Of a stretch of 64,000 nucleotides of DNA, positions 41,208 through 52,674 are shown in pieces (the stretch's first letter is position 1; each line of letters begins with the position of its first letter). Source of the DNA: Rotaria sp. Silwood1 (taxonomy: Eukaryota > Rotifera > Eurotatoria > Philodinida > Philodinidae); the NCBI GenBank assembly GCA_905250075.1, contig CAJNOP010000003.1, positions 707,507-771,506 of the forward strand, written 5' to 3'. A program made the position numbers and the translations under genes. The notes under the pieces are model-generated. The model worked only from the letters and a program-made list of their open reading frames with translations, was not told the origin of the DNA and made no database searches.

Positions 41208-42054
41208 AAAAAAAAAACAAATTATTTTTAAGATTTCAAATGAAAACTTCATAGAAAATAAATCGAAACGATGAATACTTCTCTTTTTTTTCTTCGTGCT
41301 TGGAAAACTGTTGATCATTGTACTAGAAACTATATACAATATTTTTCATTTCATAATCTTCTACGAAGCACAATGAGTCTAAAGATAACAGAATGATGGA
41401 AATACAGATAAGGTTAGAAAAAAAGCAAGAGAGACAGAGAGAGAAATCATGCACAGTGTAACACTACGAATTTAACGACGAATAAATCTGAAGCTCATTT
41501 AAAGAAAATGTCACATATTTTTACATCTAACTAATAGTTCCTTCATGTACTGACTACAATTAAATAAAAAGCTGCAGAAGGTTATCTCATAGTTCAGATT
41601 GAGTAGATTGTTGTTATTTCATTCTTACCAGCAAAGAGTGAGTTACATAAGTATTCATTCAAGTTCTTTCTTCAATAGACTTAGGGCATAACAAAAGTAG
41701 TGATTTTAGTATAATATTACTTCATACAAAGCTCAAAGCAAACTTCTTCTTCATAAGTATTTGTAGTTCTAACAGTACTTTATATTCCTCAGCTATCATC
41801 ATCATCATCATCACCATTCAGTTGTTACAATTATAAGAAAAATTTCAATGAGAACTATGTATCTCTAGTTTAGATCAATAAAGAAAGTTTTCCTTTTTAA
41901 ATTAAAGTATGTATTCCATTTCATCTTAAACTAATAGATATTCGTGAGGAATGATATTCTGTTTTCTGAGATCAATCTTTACCTTACATGACAGTCATCA
42001 GATGGTAAAAGTGATTTCGTGAAGATCAAGAATAGGTTGAATATAAATAATGAC
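41208..42054. other. Intergenic DNA
   Basis: Downstream of the RING gene. Only simple sequence is visible, such as a short (ATC)n run near 41797-41812. Confidence 0.4.
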
Positions 42055-42880
42055 CTGTGATAAAAAAATATCTAAAAAATATTGGAAAAGTTCATGGTCT
42101 TATTTATGATGATTCTCATCTTGCACTTGATGAAATACAAGTGGCTACTGTTATTAGTCTAGGCAACCTTGAGTGAATCATTTTTTACCACTTAAAGCTA
42201 AACATTTACACTTCGCTAAATACTCCACCAACTGATTGATGTTCAATGAGCTGAAACAGTTCTCATATATGAAGAAAATTTAGCGACATTTGAATCAGGA
42301 ACATGGCGATTATGTAACGTAAAGACTAGTAATGGATTTTGGTTTTATCATAAACAAACTGATCGACAAGTATCAAATACTATCTCGATAGCAAGCGAAG
42401 AAATTCCATCAAATGTAGTTCGACAAAATTGCTTCGACCCCAAAATATTGTTTCCTATACTTTTCTAAAACCACTAGTCTATTATAATCCATCGTATACA
42501 ACGAAGACAATCTATTGATCACTACTATTACATTAATAACTGCTTACAAACCTCTTGTCAACTAAATTAAAAACCAAAGAGCTCTATGTAGTACACATGC
42601 CATCAAACTCCACCATCATAATACCCAATCCTGTAGGTCAAACAATCCAATTATGAGATCTTGTATCATTCTTGTATGTCTTTCGAGAATTTGCACAACA
42701 TTGCATGCCTGATTTTGTTCCATTTTCGGTTTCTGTTATCTTGGTTTCATACTAAAGTATATTACTTTTACTTCTACATGAATATTTAGAAAAATTACAT
42801 GAACTAAATGAAACCAAAAATATTCACTTAAAAGACATTGAAAAAGTTTTTGTTGAATTTTATCGTTAATAGGATCTAAA
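42055..42880 (+). pseudogene. Decayed coding-like region of unknown origin
   Basis: Several stretches in different plus-strand frames have coding-like composition but are separated by stops and lack splice sites: KYLKNIGKVHGLIYDDSHLA, then ENLATFESGTWRLCNVKTSN followed by GFWFYHKQTDRQ, then LREFAQHCMPDF, and finally KLHELNETKNIHLKDIEKVF ending in a stop near 42870. This could be a host pseudogene or a set of cryptic exons; no family was recognised. Confidence 0.35.
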
Positions 42881-44384
42881 ATAAAAAAATAAATAATGTC
42901 ACATAATAAAGTTCTTACTCCTTTGAACTAGTTGTTAAAATGAACTAAAAATAATAACACAAATAGTTCAAACAAGAGAAAATCTATTTCTATTTAATCG
43001 AATCAATTGTATTATCTGTGAAGCAGATATTCTCAAACAGCCGAGTCGCACTACCTTACCACGAAGCAAAGCAAGATTTTTTGACAGGTAGGCGGGTACG
43101 AGATGATATGAGATTTGACGATTCGTTCCGTCTCCATACGAAGCATTTTCTACTGAATACATGTTGATTCTCTGACGACATCTATCAATTTTCTTTTAGA
43201 TATTTTTTAAGTATTAGCATTGTGACTAAAACCGAGAAAATATGCATTCATACATATATGTGTTCCTTTTTAGTCTAATATTTTTATTCTATATTTAGCA
43301 GTGCACATTGTCTTTCTCTGAAAGTCGGTTAAATAATTTACAATATTAACTCAATTATAGATATAGATAGAGTCTATGAACTTTTTGATTTCAACTTGAA
43401 TTTTGAAAAATAGCACAGTACCCTTTTGACAAAAACTCGAAGATTTAGTGAATCTAAAAAAGCAATAAGTTCTTCAAGGTATAATGCACCAAACATCTCA
43501 CAATCGTACAAATAAAACAATGAAACACGTCCACAATAGTCATAGTACTTATGTTCACATGCTTCTTATATACATAACTACTTGACTCTCAAAATTGTAA
43601 TTCATATTAGACGCGGTGTCTATCCTCTATTTTTATAGGATGTGAATCTTTAGCATAATCATAGTGATATGAATAATATATAACTCCTTTTTTATAGGAT
43701 ATGAGCCTTTAGATTGATAATGGCGTTACATAGTCCTTGGGCATGACTTTATGCTATACGTATATATTATCATGATAATTTTGAAGATTTGCCAGATCCA
43801 CACCCTATAAAAAGACTAGATTTACAATAGAGATATCGTGCTTATAATTATATCTTTCTTTTTCGAAAACCCTACAAAGACAAGCACTAGCATGGTTAGC
43901 TGATGTATCAGCCGAAATAACTCTCATTTTCCTTTTAATGTGCCTAAGAGAAGACAGACATCTATACTGGTAGCCACAGATGAGAAATAGTCATACATTT
44001 CGGAACGAAACACATTATCGAATACATTCGTCCTTCGGCGAATGAAGCACGCATGGTTTTGTTAGGACCATCTTCAACAATGTGAAAGAGAGATATTCAT
44101 TATCGAAACTAATGATGATACTTTAAATCAATATTTAGAAATGTTTTTCTTACAGAAAAAAAACTGTTAAGTCTCCTCTACCATACAAAAAGATTCCGCA
44201 GTGTGAAACAGTAGAAATACTCAAATTTTTTATCTCAAAGCTACTTATGAACTACTCTTTATGATCGTATAAGGTCTTATAAGATTTCGATTAGCAGACT
44301 TTGCCAGAATTTTATAGAAAGAATTCTCTAAGATTTACCATGTCCAGGTGAAAAGATCAGACGTAAGTCCTTATACAGTCATTC
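42881..44384. other. Degraded intergenic DNA
   Basis: No gene. At about 43628-43750 two imperfect units sharing TTTTTATAGGAT(G/A)TGA..CTTTAG lie roughly 65 bp apart as a short tandem duplication. Around 44262-44300 there are TAAGATCTTA-like words as in the CCAGGTC elements, but no paired ends. Confidence 0.4.
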
Positions 44385-44640
44385 ATAAAGTTTTCCCACT
44401 TGTGCACATATTCATAAAGATGTATCTACCTATTCCAAATCGAAATGCATCAAAATTATAGCACAATTATGTAATTCTTTAGACTTAGCATCATGCGATT
44501 TCTTGTTATTTGACTTGATTGAGAAACAAAATCTGTTCGATTAGAATGACTTTGAATGGTTGCATTGTGCTGTAGTGAAGACAATGAAATTTTTAAATAA
44601 AGATGACTATTAAAAAAATTTTATAAAAAATTAAATAGTT
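44385..44640 (+). mobile_element. Mariner-family transposase relic
   Basis: One frame reads SLDLASCDFLLFDLIEKQNL, matching the conserved mariner block (S)PDLAPCDFFLFP.(I/L)K that holds the third catalytic Asp. Downstream it continues DFEWLHCAVVKTMKFLNKDD with interrupting stops, resembling the C-terminal part of mariner transposases. Only the C-terminal third is readable and no inverted repeats were identified, so it is a dead, old fragment. Confidence 0.7.
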
Positions 44641-45508
44641 AATGAACTTTTTTCCGACATATTATTGTCCATAAGTTTAGCACAAAGTAAATTCAACATT
44701 GATTTTTTTTCCCTGGAAAATCTGAGCAATGGCACAAGATACTATTTTTTATGGCAGATAATAATGAATTAAAAATACAATGAACATATACTTGTTATAG
44801 TTGCAAATATTAGCCTACACAAAACAAGTTAAGTTTGACCTTAATAATATTTGTATTTGTCCAATAGTTATCTTTATTATTGAGAAATTTTGTTGATAAA
44901 ATAGAATGTTTTGTTTTACTCGAAATTCAATTATATTGATTATAATTTGTTTAGATTTGGAATAGTCTTTCTTTGATTCAAACGAAACTCTTTTTGAAAA
45001 ATTTTTGAATGTTTTTCTTTTTGTTTGTGCATCTTTCTTGATAAAATCTTGATTAACTAGTATCAAAAAATGTTATCTCATTAGTATTTTTCTGTTGTTT
45101 ATTTTTAATAATGATATGTAAAGTTGCATAATTATTTACATCATTCATTACGTAATGTCGACCTTTAACAAACATAATACTAGACAATAAAAATTGTGGG
45201 ATGTTTTCTCAACTTCACCCACGTGAATATCATTTCGTATTTGTTTCATTTGATAGAACCCTCGATCCAATAAATACTTACGTTGGACTAATAAATTTAT
45301 GTTGAGAAGAATATTTAAAATCAAAACTTCTATTTTCTATATAATCAATACTTTCATGATAATAACAAGAAAAAATAAAACAAAAATTTACGATTTCTTA
45401 TTGATGAATAAACAAACAGATGAATACGTTTATTATACTTAGAGAAATGTTACTGAATAGTTTAAATATTATAATCATAAAAAAAAGAGAAACAAACATA
45501 ATGATAAA
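44641..45508. other. Intergenic DNA
   Basis: Contains a Lys-rich 83-aa ORF (44815-45066, minus) without domain or splice support. Nothing else recognised. Confidence 0.4.
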
Positions 45509-46400
45509 TCAAGCATACCATCGGTTTCGATTTTGATGTCTATGATCGTTAGAACGTCGAGGAAAATAACTCATGAGGAAAGGATCTGAATTACGATATC
45601 GATAATCATCATCATATTCCCGCGGTCTGGGCTTTCGTCGAATACTATAAAGTAATATTCAAGATTTATTATTAAGTCTAATAAAAACAAAAAGCAACAT
45701 ACCGTGGTAAACGAAAACCGTCATCATAGTATGGTGGAGGTGGCTGACGTGGATGATGACGTGAATGATGACGTGAATGATGACGTGGTAATGGTAGAGG
45801 AGGCTGGACATATTGAGGTGACATGGCAGGAGGAAAATTGTGTTGAGTTGGACCAAGCGGAATAGGAACAGAAGAATGATTAAAAACGTCTGAACCAGAA
45901 GGAAGTGCAACTGGTTCAGATGTACGACCTAAAGGAGCACGAGGTAGAGAACGCAAGTTGTGAAGATGATAAATTTTCGAAGACTGATCAGGCTGCATTA
46001 CAGAATCAGGTGGATATTGTGGTTGAGCAGGATGAGTTATTTGATAATCATATGGTTGATTATAGGCCATTGATGGATGTTGTGGATGAGTAGGATGATT
46101 TATTTGATGATCATATGATTGATGATGCGCTATTGGTGGATGCTGTGAATGAGCAGGATGAACTGTTTGATGATCATGTGGTTGGTTATAGGTCATTGCT
46201 GATGGATCTTGATCATAATTCACATGCTGCATCGATGGATGCCAATGACCTTGTGGTTGGTCTATCCAAGAATTATCTGGATAAGGCGTTTGTGCATTAT
46301 TATTATGAATTTCTTGTGGATTAGTTCCATGTTTTGGCCAGTTGTTATGTTCCAAATCACGACTATTAAATAACGTATTTTCTGTCTCTTTTTTAGGCAT
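45509..46400 (-). CDS. His/Pro/Gln-rich low-complexity protein of unknown function
   Basis: Exons 45703-46400 and 45509-45644 (58-bp intron, phase 2) encode 277 aa. It starts MPKKETENTLFNSRDLEHNN. The middle holds about three tandem units of roughly 26 residues, built on YNQP(H/Y)D(H/Y)Q..HPA.(S/P)Q(H/Y)PP. Next comes LRSLPRAPLGR and a proline-rich part with the RHHSRHHSRHHPRQPPPPYY repeat. The second exon is Arg/Asp-rich (RRKPRPREYDDDYRYR) and ends QNRNRWYA. There is no signal peptide or membrane segment. It is probably disordered; the Arg-rich end and repeats would fit an RNA- or protein-binding role, but that is speculation. The start lies 183 bp downstream of the TERT stop on the same strand. 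Confidence 0.75.
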
Positions 46401-46583
46401 GTTGCAATAAACAAATGTTTCTTTACGTAAATGGCATTATTTTTTCAACAATACATGACATCACAACAATTGTTTCATTTAGTTTATATGAATATATATT
46501 CCTTTTCTTTGAATGTGAAAAAAAATAAAAAATAAAAAAAACAGAAAAAGAAATGAAAGAAAACAGTTTATTTTTTACATAGT

Positions 46584-49500
46584 TTATTCAGATCCAATAA
46601 TTTTTTTCATGTCACATTTTCGTTTCTTATTTAAATATTTTAATTTTCTAATCATATGTAAACATCTTGTTATAATAATATGACTTTGAAATAAATGTTT
46701 ATTTTGTTTAACTAAACGAATACATGTCATAAAAAATACATATTTACATTGATTAAGTAATTTAATAGATTTTTTATTATAATTAAATGCTTTCTTAATC
46801 AACATACGTAAACCTGAACGTATTGTACGAAATAAAAATAAACTTTTTGATTGTATATATTTATTTGAATAAAATTGTGCAAAACGATAACACATTGAAT
46901 GTAAACGTTTAAGAAAATAACATGATAAATAATAAAAATTTCTTACTAACGTTTGATCTGATGTATATAAACGATCAAAATAATATGAATGTGAACGTAA
47001 ATATAATGCATTAATTAATGAATGACGTAAATGATAACCTGTTTCACGTGTTATTTTTATAGTTAATTGATTGATTTTTTTTTCAATAGTTTCATTTTGA
47101 TTTATTGTAACAAGTATTTCACGTGATTTTATATCAACAAGTGAACCCCAATATTCAACAGGATGAAATTTTTTCATTGTTTTATGACGAATATTTGTTT
47201 TTGTTTTTAATGAATTTGTTAATGAATTATTGACATGATGTAATTCATTTAATTTTTTAGTCATTTTTAATTTAATACGACGTAGACGATAACGATGTGG
47301 GGATATAATTAATAAATCATCTTCATGACGTACAGCAAATTCATCTGATAGAGGACTAAAATCAATATCATGATCAATTTTATTTAAATATATTTGTCCA
47401 AGCATGGAAGCTATTCGTAAACCATGATTAATACCAATTATACGACGAAATGTTCTAATCGGCAATTTTTTTGGATGCATTGTATAAAGATACGAACTAA
47501 AATTATTTACTTCTGGTGTTGTTTTTAGTTTTGATAAGAAATTAAAAAAAATATTTACTTGAATAATTGAGCACGAGTATATTTAAGTAATTTTTCTTTA
47601 TTATAAATTTCAACATGAACATCATGAATAATCATATCATGAAATGTTCCATTACTTACACGTTTTGTAGCATCAGTCATTATTTCAAGCATTTGTTCAT
47701 TTTCTTTTCCTACCCAATAAATTGTTTTTCGACGAATAAAACGTCCATTCCGATATTGAGTTTTATACATCGTATGAATATATAAATCATAATTAAATTC
47801 ACAATTGTCAAGAAATTCAACTAATGCCTGAAATACATGTTTGAATGTAAGATATATTAAGAATTAAATTCTACTTTAAACTATTGTATTCTATCTTTAA
47901 GAGCAGTGTGAATGAAAAAAGAATACAGCAGAATGAATACATAATGATATACTCATGATAAAAATAGAACGTAAATTATTGGGTTCGGATTAAATGAATT
48001 TAAGTACTAATACGAACAAAAGAGTTGATCTTTCAAATTATTTCTGTTTCGGTGGTGTTAATGTCTTTCTAAATCTTGCGGATATGTTTCTCAAGTTACA
48101 GACAAACAGTAAAACTAAAAAATTTAAGTTCATAAATCCTGCTGCTAGCATCTCGAATTAGAACTGATAACAAGAAATAAATTTAACTTCATAGAAAACA
48201 ATAAGGTTGATGATCAGATGGACAATTAGCGATCTAATTTTGCTATAGAAGAATGCTTATATCTCTAGACTTGAATTTTTCTTTTAGCTGATTTTCATGT
48301 AACAAATATACGCTGAGTTATTCTAGATACTCAGAAAAATTTGGTCCTATAGACTTTGGTTCTGCTCAATTACCATTGAAAAATTAGCTTTAGCGACTGC
48401 GTAATAAATAGGACAAAAGTTTTCACTATGTGCGTTTTCTTTTATAAAGTCCTGCAAGGTTCAAGCAGTATTTTTGAAAACTAAATAGTGCGTTTCGTAG
48501 AGAACTCTTCATACGAAAACAATCTTCACGTTTAGCTTTTCCTGAATTGGCTTAGACTTTTGAAAATGTCCAGCTTAATCTATTCTGAATGGTACAAACC
48601 CTTCTTGAGGAGTCTCTAAATGATTTCCAAGCAAAAAGTTTCATTCCGAGATAAGATCAAATCTCTAAAAAACCGTTTTTTTGGAGAAAGAAATTTTTTT
48701 TCTAAATAGCTGAGTACTTACATTTGATTGAATATAAACTGAAACAGCCAATATTCATCGAAAAAAAAAGAATTTCAAATGATTACATTTCGTTTTTGTT
48801 GATTTTTCTCAAAAATTTCCTCCCTCTTCTATTAAGTCTTAATGTAATTTTTGTATTTATTTTGCATAAATGAATTATACATTCACTCACCTTATCAAGA
48901 TAATCAACATTAATTGAATCGTAAAAATTTGAAACATCACTTCTCTATAAATGAAAATTCACAAATATATCAAATATCTAGTCGATAAAAAACAATAAAA
49001 TAATCAAATCATACGAAAAAATAAGTCATGCTTTCATCATCTATATTTGGTGCAGTTCGACAATAATCTTGCCATCGTCGATGCATTTCAACACGATTAA
49101 ATGTAGATATACCTATTAAATGTCTATTATGTCTTCGAAGATATTTTAATACTTCATTTGTATATTTTAAATGATTTATATTTTCTCTTGTATTAAATTC
49201 TATTTGTGCACATGCTAAATAACGTACATTTGTCATTTTAGGTACAAATCGTATTTTCCATAAATAACGTATACAATCATAATCATTGACATTTTCTTGT
49301 TCGACATTTAGACAACAGGATTTATAAAATAATTCTTTACGAGATTTTTGTTGTATAGCATACCTTTATATATATGTCATTAAATTATAAAAAATAACAT
49401 ATGATGCAAAAGTAATGGGACAAATATTGAATCTTATATCTCTTCGATCGAGAAGGATACTGAAAGAAAATTCGATTTACCAGAACATGAAGGATTATTT

Positions 49501-52500
49501 TCTCTTTTGAATCGTATACAACTTACTTTTACCTTATACTTATAAATGAAATGTCGCAAGAGAAAAAAGAAGCATCTTAAAAATGGGAACAATCATTATT
49601 TTATCAGCTGATAGCTAATGTTCTTCTCTCTGGAACTGTTATAACTTAACTTTGATATACATTCATGAACAAAATGACACGAGAAGAAAGTGAAATTCTT
49701 GTATACCGAATTTTCAATTTTATCAAAATAGTGATTCATTAAAAAATTGCGTAGAATAACAGTTATTTTATGAGGCAAGATATTTTAAGAACAATGATTA
49801 ATAACATATTAAACAAATATTTGAAATATGAACTGGTTGTGATAAAAAATAATTATAACAAAATTAAGTTATATACAGTGCGAAAAAGAAGAAAATTCCC
49901 TATCAGTTGATAAACAAGTTATTGTTCCGACACGTTCTCACTAAACAGATATCACGGTTGAATATTTTGCACCGTTCTTCTACATTAAATGAAAAAACAA
50001 AACAAGTTCAATACAATATGGAATGGAACAAAAATCTCTATCTTCTAATAAATCAAGTATTCTTTCAGTGCCCTTCTATCGAAGAGAAATAAAGTTCGAC
50101 ATTTGTCCCATTACTTTACATGCTATGTTATTCCATAGGAAAAGTTTTTTTCTTACCAAATTTTATGTCGATAAAAAATAAGTTCAAGTTGATGAGATGG
50201 TGATGATGCTTCTGTAACATAAAAATATGAGCGAACTAATACAAGAACATATTGTATAAGAAAATGTATTAAATGACATATATATAATTGACATATAAGT
50301 GAGGATGAATTTAACATTTGAGTATTTGACCATTGAAAATGTTTAAATTTTAGTTTTCGTACAGCATCACCTAATGAATATTCTTGTATTCGTGGTAATT
50401 CAATAAGAAAACACATTTTATGTATAAATAATTTATGATTATATCTTGAACCAAATAATTCTATTGGTAAAATATTTTTTAACCAAATGCAAATAAAATT
50501 TTTTATACAAGAAATCGGTGTTGTTAAGGGAGCTAATTGATCAAGTGTAGCTGTTGGCTCAGGAACATGATGTTTTGTGAATGAAAATGGTAAACGGGAT
50601 CGACGTCGAAGATAAAACTGATGATGATTTAGTTGAAATTTTTCAAATATTGGTATTAGATTTTCACGAATTTGTTCCTATAACAAAAACAAAATTTGGT
50701 CTACTATAAACATGCGATAAAAATCATATTCCCCTTTTCTTGCGTTTTTCGTTACATATATTTATTGTTGTATCATCGAAACAAATTCGTAAAATCTCTA
50801 TAAGTTTTTCGTTATAAAATAAATCTCTTAATAAGAAGTATTTTTTGGAATTGTAGCAAATTCAAACAAATATATATAACGAATAACGTTTTTTTTGTCT
50901 GCGTCATCGACTTTATTTCGCAATAGAAAAATTCTTATATCTCTGGACTTGAAGTTTTCTTTTAGCTAGTTTTTATGTAAAAGATGTATGCTACGTTACT
51001 TTAGATATTCGGAGAAACTTAGCCCTATAGACCTTTCTGTCGTCGAATTATTATTGAAAAATCCAGCTTTAACTATGTAGTGCTAGAAAGAACAAAAGTT
51101 TCCATTGTGTACGTTATCATTTACAAAGTCTGCAAGCTCAAGCAATATTTTGCAATATTTAACAATGCGTCTTGTAGGGAGATTCTTCAAAATAAACGAT
51201 CTCTACGCAGCATTTATCTTGAATATGCTTAGCCTTTTGAAAAAATTGAGATTTTTTTTTTGTTGACGACATGATTCAGTACCAATATAAAAACGAAAAG
51301 TTCTCTCGTAACTGATTGAGAAGTTTAAAAATCAATTTTAAATGCTACGAATTCTTTTTATGGATCGCGAAATGATTGCAAAACCAAACGTCTCATTCTG
51401 TGACAAGATCAGGCCATTGTAAAATCAGATTTTTGAGAGGCTATGTTTCTCCTAATTAATTAAACAATTACGTTTGATTAGGTATAAACCGAAAGAGCTA
51501 ATATTCCTGGAAAAAAACCCTCAGTCGAAACAATAGTCCTGCTAAAGAATCAAAGTACAACCGAATATAGTTAAGTCTCGTTTTCGCTCATACAGAATAA
51601 AATATCTATAGAAAAACATGAGCAAGTTGTTTTTTTGTGCAAAAATCTATGTATCTCATGCGTGTTAATTATGTTATATCAATATGTTTAGTCCTTTTCG
51701 TTACGTCCTTAACTAAAATAACAAATTCTGTGTTAAACAAAAATTTTTCAAATAATGTTTTATGAAGAATTTCTTCAAAATTTTTCGTACCACTTCTTCT
51801 TTTGGTCGATGATTAAAAAATGTTTTACTAAAATCTGATTCAAATAAAGCATCAACAAATAATTTTTCATTAAATGATTTTTCAATCGGATGATGAATAT
51901 CAAATCGTTCATATTTCGATATATGATATTGTATCATATTTCTAGCAATTAATGTTTCATATAAATCTGTTAAATGTGCTTGTTGTCCTTGTTTAGTTGC
52001 ATGTAAATGAAATTGTACTGTACGTTTTCTTCTATTGAATTTATCTAATCTTAAATTATTTTGTTGTTTTTCTTTTAAATTCCTTGTTATATAATAAGGT
52101 ATATTAAAAAATGTTTCACGTGTACCACATAATTGTATAAATAATTGTCTTTTACGTGTTAAACATTCAATTAATTGAAATTCAGTTAAAAGATAAATTA
52201 ATACATCATCAATTAAATATTCACGTCTTTTAAGCCATATATTTGATAAACAAATATGTGTAATCAACGAATTTTTATAAACATAATCATCATATTGAAA
52301 TGTATTTTTAGTTAAAATTTTATTTTTTAAATCAATATTTGTTAAAAGTATATTTAAACGATTTTTCATATAACAATTTAGTAAAAGATTATAAAGAAAT
52401 AGTTGTTTATTATTTATTATGGATTGTTTTCTTTGAAGAATTTCTTTCCATTGTATTTCTTGTTTAGGTGTCATTTTTTTTGTTAAATAAATTCCCTGAA

Positions 52501-52585
52501 AAATTTCTTTTTGATTTGAATCCATATTTGGTAAATATTTTATAAGTGAATCTAATTCAGTATAACAATTTTTTAAAATATTCAT
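46584..52585 (-). CDS. TERT: Telomerase reverse transcriptase
   Basis: Six exons: 51791-52585, 50157-50677, 49015-49363, 48891-48944, 47559-47827 and 46584-47496, giving 966 aa in a continuous frame. The RNA-binding half has the CP/QFP-type block PISCIKNFICIWLKNILPIE, then LFGSRYNHKLF and LPRIQEYSLGDAVRKLKFKH. The telomerase-specific T motif is LVRSYFYVTEASSP with FYRHKIW. Reverse-transcriptase motif 1 is WKIRFVPK; motif A is SDVSNFYDSI with its Asp at about 558; motif C is RHEDDLLIISPH with Asp-Asp at about 722-723; motif E is EYWGSLVD. Motif B' reads IIGINHGLRIASML, where most TERTs have QGIPQGSILS. The N-terminus is short and no clear TEN domain was recognised. Both catalytic Asp sites are intact, so the enzyme is probably active. 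The first three introns are 0.8-1.1 kb or small, and several carry transposon-derived repeats. Confidence 0.93.
48231..48770 (+). repeat. Dispersed repeat family R1, copy A (TERT intron 4)
   Basis: It begins near GCTATAGAAGAATGCTTATA and is similar over about 540 bp to copy B, sharing TTATATCTCT(A/G)GACTTGAA, CCTATAGAC(C/T)TT, ACAAAAGTTT and the end (G/C)CTAATATTC-like sequence. No coding potential. Confidence 0.7.
49408..50117. mobile_element. Long-TIR MITE inside TERT intron 2
   Basis: The left end reads AAAGTAATGGGACAAATATTGAATC and the right end, reversed, AAAGTAATGGGACAAATGTCGAACT. The arms stay similar for more than 200 bp, including TCTCTTCGAT(C/A)GA and GATAGCTAA/CTATCAGTTGATA blocks. 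It fills most of the intron between exons 2 and 3 (49364-50156). No transposase ORF was seen. The exact target duplication is uncertain. Confidence 0.75.
50908..51522 (+). repeat. Dispersed repeat family R1, copy B (TERT intron 1)
   Basis: Similar along its length and in the same orientation to 48231-48770 and 56735-57520. Shared landmarks include ATTCTTATATCTCTGGACTT, TTTAGCTAGTTTTTATGTAA and CTATAGACCTTTCTGTCG. Confidence 0.7.
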
Positions 52586-52674
52586 AATTACCCGCGTAGA
52601 AATAAAAAAAAGCAGAAGACAAAGTCAAAAAATGTTCTCTTTTTTTCTTATCTAAAAATAAAATAAAAATTTCA
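52586..52674. promoter_or_regulatory. Putative bidirectional promoter of TERT and the adjacent gene
   Basis: Only 89 bp separate the TERT start codon (minus strand, 52585) from the start codon of the plus-strand gene at 52675. Unless either gene has an upstream non-coding exon, both must share this interval. No recognisable box was seen. Confidence 0.4.

Noticed and set aside
42968-43162. Possible tRNA-like or structured RNA in a GC-richer stretch
   Set aside because: No cloverleaf with matching acceptor and T arms could be drawn.
45905-46324. Plus-strand ORFs with acidic repeats
   Set aside because: Complementary-strand shadows of the His/Pro-rich repeats.
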